Shown in pieces: positions 1 through 5,787 of a DNA stretch of 7,223 nt. The stretch is taken from the NCBI GenBank assembly GCA_913053815.1, contig CAJXGK010000089.1, positions 1-7,223 of the forward strand. Reading direction: 5' to 3'. Below the pieces are notes generated by a model. The model did not search any database. It worked only from the letters and a program-made list of their open reading frames with translations, and was not told where the DNA came from. The DNA is from an uncultured Rhodanobacteraceae bacterium. GTDB taxonomy: Bacteria; Pseudomonadota; Gammaproteobacteria; Xanthomonadales; Rhodanobacteraceae. The first letter of the stretch is position 1; the number at the start of each line of letters is the position of its first letter. Both the position numbers and the translations under genes were made by a program.

Positions 1-1267
1 GGGCGCAGTCCGGCCACGTCGTCGCGGTCGTGCCGGGGGACTTCGCCCTCAGCGACGCACCGATTTTCTTCGGCGACCTGGCCTTGCCCGAGCGCATCAG
101 CAATCCATATCGCTGAAAACTTACTATGCCGCGATAGCCACCAAGTCGGTGAATGGCGCGTACAAAATCCAGTGCATCCCTGGCGGGTTTTTTGCCCAGC
201 GCAACACGACCTTCAGAGAGCAAGGCGCGAATTTCCGCATAGGTCACGGGCCGGTTCCACAATGGCATCCAAAGCTCACCATGTGCGGCCGCGGAGTCCC
301 CCTCGCCAAGGCTACCGGAACCTGCGCCGACGGCACGCACAGTGAAGGGATAACTCAGCACGCCATGAGGGTCGTCCGCATTGCGGCGCACCGCGGCTGC
401 GGCAAAAGGCAACGCACCCTCGATCATCAGCACGAAGTCCCACGGATTGATGGCGGCAGCGGCCTCAAATCCCGTGCTGGCATTGGGGCCACCGGCCTGT
501 CCCGGCGAAAATTGCCCAATGGCTTTCTTGAGCAAACCCGGCGCCGCCTCGCCGAAGAGCGCCATGTTCAGCCAGTCATGCGAGGCCTTGCCAGATTTGT
601 CTCCGTTGAGGTCCAGTACTTCGCCTAGCCGTTGCATGAAATTGTTGGTGAAATCCAGATTTCCGTCGTTGCCTCCAGTTCCAAATAATGGCGGGAACCG
701 CGTACCATCTGACGTTGTAATCAAGGCTGCATCAAGCCATTCCAAGTTTTTATCAGGAAGAACTGCACGTAATGCAATAATGAATCGGTCCTTTTCTGCT
801 CCATTGTTAGGAGCCTGCTTAAGGTCGAATTGTTTGACCACTTCCTTGCACAATTGCAAGCCTGCCCTATATTTTGAAAGTCGCTCATCCGTACTTGCGA
901 TAATGGCTTCAACGACTTTTGTTGCCTGGGTAGGTTGGTCACGAATTCCTGTTTTTATTTTCTTGCCCGTTATGGAATCAAGCTCTTTTGTTTTTCCTTC
1001 ACGCAAGTAAAAGCCACTACCACCGTTCCATGGCGCCATAATCGGCGTTGGCTGATAGTCTTTCAGAAAGAACGAACAGACCGTCTCGCAATCGTGTTCG
1101 ACATGGCCAGAGAATATTGAAGACTGTAAAACCAAGGCATCATTGCGCCAGAAAGCCTTGAAGGAATGATCGGCTACTTGCTGCGATAACAAGCGCAGAA
1201 CCCCCAACGCCTTGAGGTAGCTGGCCAGTGGCGTGGGCGTACAGCCTGCGAGGGTAATTTCGTTCAT
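1..1267 (-). CDS. csx17: Csx17 (Cas8g), type I-G CRISPR effector large subunit; C-terminus cut off by the window edge
   Basis: Reading the minus strand from ATG at 1267 gives 422 codons without a stop down to base 2, so the gene continues outside the window. The N-terminus has the Csx17 signature: LAGCTPTPLASYLKALGVLR at residues 6-25. Further in are NPWDFVLMIEGALPF, the block PLWNRPVTYAEIRALLS (residues 335-351) and RYGLLMRSGK, which fit this family as I remember it. Csx17 is the presumed large subunit of the type I-G surveillance complex, acting in the cytoplasm in target-DNA binding. The start is well fixed: AAGGAG lies 7 bases upstream, and the ATG overlaps the TGA of the Cas3-Fic frame as ATGA, which implies translational coupling. 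The middle of the gene (about 640-1130) is richer in A and T than both ends. The family name is confident; the exact role is known only by family. Confidence 0.9.
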   Translation of the reverse strand, partial: MNEITLAGCTPTPLASYLKALGVLRLLSQQVADHSFKAFWRNDALVLQSSIFSGHVEHDCETVCSFFLKDYQPTPIMAPWNGGSGFYLREGKTKELDSITGKKIKTGIRDQPTQATKVVEAIIASTDERLSKYRAGLQLCKEVVKQFDLKQAPNNGAEKDRFIIALRAVLPDKNLEWLDAALITTSDGTRFPPLFGTGGNDGNLDFTNNFMQRLGEVLDLNGDKSGKASHDWLNMALFGEAAPGLLKKAIGQFSPGQAGGPNASTGFEAAAAINPWDFVLMIEGALPFAAAAVRRNADDPHGVLSYPFTVRAVGAGSGSLGEGDSAAAHGELWMPLWNRPVTYAEIRALLSEGRVALGKKPARDALDFVRAIHRLGGYRGIVSFQRYGLLMRSGKARSPKKIGASLRAKSPGTTATTWPDCA

Positions 1268-1839
1268 GCGTCCACTCCTTGCTCAAAGCGTTCGCGCCAG
1301 ATGACCATGAGCGGTTGCCAATGGCCGTGATCGGCGGCGCGCAATGCTTCAAGGTAGTGTCGGGTGGCCGGCCCCTCGTCCGGCGTGGGGTCGACATCGG
1401 GCAGGTCGAGGCGCCGCGTCAGCCAGTCCACGAATACACGGGTGAGGCGACCGTTGAAATCGGTGAAAGGGTGGATGCTGAGCAGGCGACCTTCGGCAAA
1501 GGCCAGGGTTTCGAGCCAGCGGTCGTCAGGTGCTGGTGGCAGATGATCGAGGCGGGCAGACAGGTCCTGGACGTAGTTTCGCATCCATTGCGGCACCTCC
1601 ATGGCGGGTGGCGGTTGATGGGTGCCGACGACGACATCGGTCGTGCGCCAGTGACCGGCGAAGTTGGGGACAAGGTCGCCGCAGATGCGCTGATGCAGCT
1701 CCAGAAACAGTGTTTCGGACAGATCACGGTCGTCCAGCAGCCCCTTGGAAATGGCGTGTTGCACCGCCTCGACACGTTGGGCGAGGTGCGGCGCCAAGTC
1801 GGCGTAGCTCAGTGTGCCGAGGGCTGTTTCGAGGTATCG
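1264..1839 (-). other. Fic (AMP-transferase) domain forming the C-terminus of the Cas3 frame
   Basis: The last 190 or so residues of the Cas3 frame form a compact Fic domain, starting around RYLETALGTLSYADLAPHLA and containing ETLFLELHQRI, LAFAEGRLLSIHPF and the active-site loop HPFTDFNGRLTR. The expected Fic consensus is HxFx(D/E)GNGRxxR. The catalytic His, acidic residue, Asn-Gly, and both Arg are present, but the first Gly is Phe. Fic enzymes usually move AMP from ATP onto a target Tyr, Ser or Thr, and class I members are held off by a separate antitoxin. I find no convincing private start for it: the first in-frame TTG (ADLAPH), GTG (AVQHAI) and ATG (AMEVPQ) lack well-placed ribosome sites and would remove conserved N-terminal helices. 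The target is unknown. Confidence 0.85.
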
Positions 1840-4422
1840 GGTTGCCGCGTGAGGCGGTCGAGTTCGATTTCCAGCATCTGCTGGTCCACCGGTTCCCCCT
1901 CGAAGGCCATGCTGCGAGCCACCTTGCGTGGCAGGCGTGACCGGCGTATCCGGCGCTGTTGCTCCGCCGACAGATTGCGCCACTGGCGGATGGCGGTTGT
2001 CCAGTTCATGGGGAACATTGTGAACTCCTCCGTCATTCGAGACAAGCTGTTCATCACGGCTGGCGCGCCAGTCGGCCAGGCGTACCAGCGTTTCCAGCCA
2101 GGCCAACTGGAACGGGCCGTAGGCATCGAGAAGAGCCAGTGTGCGGGCCGTCCACGATGGGCCTTGTTCGCCTTCGCCCAGTTCCATCAGCGCCAGTTTC
2201 AACGTAGTCTCGTCGCTGTGTTCGCCGTCGAAATCGAGTGTGGGCAGCACGTCGCCTTCCCACACCCCGCGGGCAAAACGTTTTCCGTCTGCCGCCGGAT
2301 TTTCCGTGGGCATGGCGCGTAAGCTCATGCGCACCTTGCCATGGTGAGCCAGGATCAGGTAGGCGATGAGGTCGGCGTTGGGTTCGTTGTCATGTTGGGC
2401 CAACCAGGCCAGCATCGAGGCCAGTTCATGGCGGAAATAGCGTCGCTCGTGACGCATTGGGCCGGGGCAGTCCGACTTGGCTAAAAAGTTGCCAACCGCG
2501 TTCTTACAGCGATACATTGACTTCTGGAACACAGGATGAGCTTTGCCCAAGTCGTGCCAACGCCCGGCGCGGATCAGTACCTCAGCGTATGCGGATTTGC
2601 CAACCGACTGGCACAGATGTTCCACTTGTGCGGCAACATCTCCCAGGTGTGTTGGCAGCGCCACAGACGTGGCTTGCTGGGAACGCCCATCCGCGTCATA
2701 GGCGTTTTGCGGCGCGGGCTTGTTGATGGCGATGACTGGCACCGGCGGCTTCTTGGTGCCGGCATCAAAGCCGATGTCTTCATCGTAGCCACCATCAACA
2801 GCCTTAAGCAGCAGGGTCATGCCGGGTCGCGGTTCGCGGGTCAGCCTGGCCCATTGATTGTCCAGTGCATCCCAGTGCCAGACATCGACACCTTTGCGTT
2901 TAGCAAATCCCTTGGCCTGGCCAATAGAAACGGGACACAGTTCAGCTCGGCCCGGTCGGTCTTGTGGCTGGGGCTGATTGGGATCATCGAAATCGCGCCA
3001 GAACACTTGCAGACCTGGCATGCCGCTATCGCGAATGTAGTCGGAGACATCCACGTCGAAGCCGGACAGATCTGGATCCGTGTTGAAAAGGTCCAGCAGA
3101 TCCTTGCGTCGCAGCACAGCAGTCAGAGGGCGTTCGCTGTCCGTTTGTGGAAGATCCTGTGAACTGGCGTTGGCTAGATCATTCAACTTGTTGCGGGCGG
3201 CAGATAGTTCTTCGCTGCTGTAGGGCAACATGTCAGCATCATCCTTGATGTCGATCCACAGCACGCACGCGCCGTCGGCGTTGTGTTCGCCATAGCGGTT
3301 GCAGCGACCGAAACGCTGCACCATGGAGGACCAGGGCGCCAGTTCCGTGATCAGAACTTTGGAGGTCACGTCCACGCCGGCTTCGATCGCCTGCGTAGCA
3401 ACGATGATGCGATTGGCGACCGTTTCGCGTAGACGTTGAGTCTGCTGTGCCCGTTCGGCGGCACGAAAGCGTGCGTGGATCAGGAGATCAGATTGATTCG
3501 GACGCTGCTTGCGTAACAGTTTGAAGAGCGCTTGTGCGCGGTCGACACGATTAACGATGACGAGAGTTTGGGCGTCGCGGTCATGGGCGTGCAGCACGGT
3601 GTCGGCAAACGCTTGGATATAGGCTTCGCGGCCCTCCTTGTTGTTTGCCTTGTCGGTCAGGCTGACATCGGCACGGGACAAGACCTTGATTGCCGCCAAT
3701 CGTTCACCTGCTTGCTTGCGGTCACCCTCACCAATACCCAGAGCTGTAAACGACGGCAGGTACGGAGCCAGATCCACAGTGCCGAGCCAATCCCGGTTTA
3801 GTGTCGCCGACGCCCACAGGGAACGACTGTTTTTTGCCAGCGGGAAGCGGCGCCGGAAGGCCTCCAACTGCGTCGAGGTAGCCAAACCCGCACCCATCAA
3901 CTGCACTTCGTCGAACACCCACAGACAGTCGTTGTGCAGCAGCGAAAAATGGATCGGCCACTGGTAACGGCTCATGCCGTAACCGCGCATCAAGGCACGT
4001 GAAAGCAGCATGTCCTGAGTGCCGATCAGAATCATGTCCTCTTCCGGGTATTCGGCCCAACTTTTCAGGTCGTCCGCGCCACCCATCAGGACATGCACGG
4101 AAACCTTGTCCTCGCCGACATTACCCAGTACACCCAGATTATCGAGCCATTGACGGATGTTGCGCTCGGTTTGTTCTACCAGTACGCGCATAGGCAGACA
4201 CCAAACCAGGCGACGCGGCGTGTCGGCATCCGCTGCCGTAGTGCGTACGTCTTCACGCCAGCCGCGCTTGTACAACCAAGCCAGGGCCACCGCGGCGGTC
4301 TTGCCCATACCAGTGGGCACGTCGAGCAAATCGCACCATGCTTCAAGCGCTAGCTTTTCCTGGTAGTCATACGGTCCGGTTTCAAACCCGGTGGCCGCTT
4401 CAAAGAAGTGTTTGAAATCCAT
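1264..4422 (-). CDS. cas3: Type I-G Cas3 helicase-nuclease fused in frame to a C-terminal Fic domain
   Basis: This 1052-residue frame begins with a superfamily 2 helicase: Walker A VPTGMGKTA (35-43), DEVQ box (171-174), SAT (205-207), ATQAIEAGVD (342-351) and QRFGRCNR (369-376). An HD nuclease domain follows, with WHDLGKA (622-628, dyad H623-D624), RHE (664-666) and AHHG (692-695). Helicase before HD is the order of type I-G Cas3, which unwinds and degrades the non-target strand after Cascade binds. The Cas3-like part ends near residue 790 (RLADWRASRDEQ). Residues about 791-862 are a Gly/Pro/Thr/Ala-rich stretch with no domain character. Residues about 862-1052 are a Fic domain with HPFTDFNGRLTR (984-995). 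The frame has no stop between Cas3 and Fic. The start at 4422 has AAGGA about 11 bases upstream. Whether the product is one polypeptide, or Fic is also made separately, cannot be settled from sequence. Confidence 0.9.
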   Translation of the reverse strand: MDFKHFFEAATGFETGPYDYQEKLALEAWCDLLDVPTGMGKTAAVALAWLYKRGWREDVRTTAADADTPRRLVWCLPMRVLVEQTERNIRQWLDNLGVLGNVGEDKVSVHVLMGGADDLKSWAEYPEEDMILIGTQDMLLSRALMRGYGMSRYQWPIHFSLLHNDCLWVFDEVQLMGAGLATSTQLEAFRRRFPLAKNSRSLWASATLNRDWLGTVDLAPYLPSFTALGIGEGDRKQAGERLAAIKVLSRADVSLTDKANNKEGREAYIQAFADTVLHAHDRDAQTLVIVNRVDRAQALFKLLRKQRPNQSDLLIHARFRAAERAQQTQRLRETVANRIIVATQAIEAGVDVTSKVLITELAPWSSMVQRFGRCNRYGEHNADGACVLWIDIKDDADMLPYSSEELSAARNKLNDLANASSQDLPQTDSERPLTAVLRRKDLLDLFNTDPDLSGFDVDVSDYIRDSGMPGLQVFWRDFDDPNQPQPQDRPGRAELCPVSIGQAKGFAKRKGVDVWHWDALDNQWARLTREPRPGMTLLLKAVDGGYDEDIGFDAGTKKPPVPVIAINKPAPQNAYDADGRSQQATSVALPTHLGDVAAQVEHLCQSVGKSAYAEVLIRAGRWHDLGKAHPVFQKSMYRCKNAVGNFLAKSDCPGPMRHERRYFRHELASMLAWLAQHDNEPNADLIAYLILAHHGKVRMSLRAMPTENPAADGKRFARGVWEGDVLPTLDFDGEHSDETTLKLALMELGEGEQGPSWTARTLALLDAYGPFQLAWLETLVRLADWRASRDEQLVSNDGGVHNVPHELDNRHPPVAQSVGGATAPDTPVTPATQGGSQHGLRGGTGGPADAGNRTRPPHAATRYLETALGTLSYADLAPHLAQRVEAVQHAISKGLLDDRDLSETLFLELHQRICGDLVPNFAGHWRTTDVVVGTHQPPPAMEVPQWMRNYVQDLSARLDHLPPAPDDRWLETLAFAEGRLLSIHPFTDFNGRLTRVFVDWLTRRLDLPDVDPTPDEGPATRHYLEALRAADHGHWQPLMVIWRERFEQGVDA
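1275..1280 (-). promoter_or_regulatory. Shine-Dalgarno of csx17 inside the Fic coding end
   Basis: The minus strand reads AAGGAG, a 7-base spacer, then the csx17 ATG at 1267. The same bases encode the final Fic residues (EQGVDA). Together with the ATGA overlap this supports coupling of csx17 translation to the Cas3-Fic frame. Confidence 0.75.
1809..2018 (-). CDS. VbhA-like Fic antitoxin nested out of frame inside the Cas3-Fic linker
   Basis: A 69-residue protein is read in a different frame from the surrounding Cas3-Fic. It is helix-prone and charged (AIRQWRNLSAEQQRRIRRSR). SMAFEG at residues 36-41 exactly matches the (S/T)xxxE(G/N) inhibitory motif of Fic antitoxins, whose Glu blocks ATP gamma-phosphate positioning in the Fic active site. 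It lies immediately before the Fic domain, the usual order of class I antitoxin and toxin pairs such as VbhA-VbhT. I chose the ATG at 2018 because GGAGGAG stands 6 bases upstream, an optimal site. ATGs at 2126, 2054 and 2036 are in frame but would translate Cas3 sequence or the ribosome site itself. The gene ends 30 or so bases inside the recognisable Fic domain. The call rests on motif, position and ribosome site, not on a database match. Confidence 0.8.
   Translation of the reverse strand: MFPMNWTTAIRQWRNLSAEQQRRIRRSRLPRKVARSMAFEGEPVDQQMLEIELDRLTRQPDTSKQPSAH
2025..2031 (-). promoter_or_regulatory. Strong Shine-Dalgarno for the nested antitoxin
   Basis: The minus strand reads GGAGGAG, then TTCACA, then ATG at 2018. 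It sits inside the Cas3 frame just after the last recognisable Cas3 residues, where a coding frame has no need of such a site. It decides the antitoxin start and is the best evidence that this frame is translated. Confidence 0.75.
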
Positions 4423-4592
4423 GACCCGATATTTCCTTCTGTCTTGGTCGTTGAGGATATTGCGATTTTGCTATCCAGCATTTCCACCGCAGTCAGCAGC
4501 AGCGTTTCTACAGTGATGGGGGAAGGTGATTCAATGTCCTTGTCGGCGGATACGCTGCGGAGTGCGTGAGAACTGCAGGTGCCGGGCAGGAT
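4423..4592. other. Gap between the small gene and cas3, no supported gene
   Basis: The only thing I can support in this stretch is the weak AAGGA ribosome site for cas3 at its left end. One minus frame stays open from the stop of the small gene into the first 70 bases of cas3, but it has no good start or ribosome site. No hairpin followed by a T tract and no clear -35/-10 pair stands out, so an internal promoter for cas3 is possible but not shown. Confidence 0.4.
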
Positions 4593-4812
4593 TCAGTGTT
4601 CGAGAGTGCCGACGAATTTGTTGTAGTCGTCCGCGGCCTGGTTGAGACATCTGCGCGCTGTTATTGTTCTCCAGAAGCTGAAGTAATGCCAATGGAGAAT
4701 ATTCGGCCTCGGCAGTCTTGCCATTGAGGGCATAGGTTGTCATTTTGGAGTGGATACCCAAAGCCGTCAGCGGGTAGTGTGGGCGGACAATTTGATTGCC
4801 TTGTCGTTGCAT
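4593..4812 (-). pseudogene. Small gene of unknown function, apparently frameshifted at a GC repeat
   Basis: From ATG at 4812 (GAGG 10 bases upstream, 15 bases after the previous stop) the frame encodes a protein-like stretch, MTTYALNGKTAEAEYSPLAL then LQLLENNNSA. It then degrades into Gln/Arg-rich residues and ends at 4531. In the next frame, starting at the same point, NQAADDYNKFVGTLEH followed by a stop (4593-4595) looks like a natural C-terminus. The switch falls at a GCGCGC run (4653-4658). Restoring one GC unit would give a continuous 73-residue protein reading ENNNSARRCLNQAADDY. This suggests a 2-base slippage deletion, a sequencing error, or less likely a programmed shift. I do not recognise the family; its place between cas genes hints at a CRISPR-associated accessory role. 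If unshifted, the product would be the 93-residue frame 4812-4531. Confidence 0.5.
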
Positions 4813-4827
4813 TTTTTATGAACCTCA

Positions 4828-5787
4828 TTAAGCCGGCTGTGCCGGGGTGAAATTACGGTATTTCCCTTGCGTAATTCTCCGGCAGCGGTATATCTCCATT
4901 ACGCCAATAGCAAGTAAAGCGTGTCTATCCGGCGTTTCGTTCATTAGCATGGGATGCGATAACAGGGAGCGGATTTCATCAAGTCCAATGGGCGTATTCC
5001 ACAAGGGCCATGACCAGATGGTGCCCTGGCCCTTGTGCTGGGTGAAGCCGGTCGTTTCCAGTCTCGTTTTGACCGGAATAGTTGGCAGCATAGGAAGCGC
5101 TTCAATAGCTAACCGGTTGGCGCCCCACATGCTGCCACTGAGTTTACGGTTTTTGTCGCCTTTGGGGTTGTCCCAGCGCAGGGCGTAGCGAATGTCGTCC
5201 ATCGGATCCCAACGCAAACTGTGATTCTTCAGTGGGTCGTCGTAGCGCCAGGTCTCGAACAGGGTCTTGTGCAGATGCTCGATTGTGGTGTCGGCGATCA
5301 AGGTGCGCATGGTGCCGATGAAGTGCTGATGCCCGGCACCACTCGTGTTTCGCAACGCGGTATCGGCAATCAACCCGTTTTTCTTGCCGTTGACTTGTGT
5401 CTCAACCACATCCGAGCCCAGGGCTGCCAGAAAGTCTGCCGCGGCTCGATCAGTAGCAGTGGCGGTTTGTGCGGCCGCCAATTCTGCTTCACGAAAGGCG
5501 GCTATTGGTATCGTCAGGTCTTTATAATCTGCAAGCACTTGCAGCGGATCGGTCTGCTGGAGAAATTCGTTCAAGCCGGCCAAGAGTTCCTCCTGTTCAA
5601 GTACCGGGTGCAGGTACAGTTCAGGCCGCCAGCCCAGGTCACCTGTAGACCAGGCCATCCGCACCCGGTGTTGCGGCCAATATAATGTTGCAGCACGAAC
5701 GGTACCCAAGGCAGCCAGAAACCCGAGAGAGTTGGCACCATCCAGCCCGGGTAGGGCGATGGGGTGGGTGGCATCAGGCATCGTCAT
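4828..5787 (-). CDS. Type I-G CRISPR-associated Cas8/Csx17-like protein (possibly the Cas3-extension family)
   Basis: A 319-residue protein starting MTMPDATHPIALPGLDGANS, followed by LGFLAALGTVRAA, an N-terminal pattern of type I-G large-subunit-like proteins. Other recognisable blocks are DTALRNTSGAGHQHFIGTMR (142-161), SLRWDPMDDIRYALRWDNP (190-208), GANRLAIEALPMLP (222-235) and PLWNTPIGLDEIRSLLSH (261-278). The last block matches residues 335-352 of Csx17 at 11 of 18 positions with identical spacing, so the two are probably related folds. GGGAGGAG lies 7 bases before the ATG at 5787, which overlaps the preceding HD remnant by 14 bases, so it was once coupled to a Cas3 gene. The same frame is open to 5868, but those residues shadow the HD remnant. 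The subunit name is uncertain: Cas8g variant, Csb3-like and Cas3-extension are all possible. Confidence 0.7.
   Translation of the reverse strand: MTMPDATHPIALPGLDGANSLGFLAALGTVRAATLYWPQHRVRMAWSTGDLGWRPELYLHPVLEQEELLAGLNEFLQQTDPLQVLADYKDLTIPIAAFREAELAAAQTATATDRAAADFLAALGSDVVETQVNGKKNGLIADTALRNTSGAGHQHFIGTMRTLIADTTIEHLHKTLFETWRYDDPLKNHSLRWDPMDDIRYALRWDNPKGDKNRKLSGSMWGANRLAIEALPMLPTIPVKTRLETTGFTQHKGQGTIWSWPLWNTPIGLDEIRSLLSHPMLMNETPDRHALLAIGVMEIYRCRRITQGKYRNFTPAQPA

Noticed and set aside
381..1010. Long plus-strand open frame of 209 codons
   Set aside because: It is antisense to csx17, has no family character, and is expected from strong codon bias on the other strand.
2019..2126. Earlier antitoxin starts at 2126, 2054 and 2036
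   Set aside because: They translate the conserved Cas3 C-terminus in a wrong frame or the ribosome site itself, and none has a good site upstream.
1279..2322. Plus-strand open frame of 347 codons opposite Fic and the Cas3 HD domain
   Set aside because: A mirror of the GC-rich minus-strand coding frame, with no recognisable motif and no start site.
4827..4830. TAATG overlap suggesting a gene starting at 4828
   Set aside because: That frame gives a short protein without family character, ending at TAA near 4660; the ATG at 4812 gives the better small protein.
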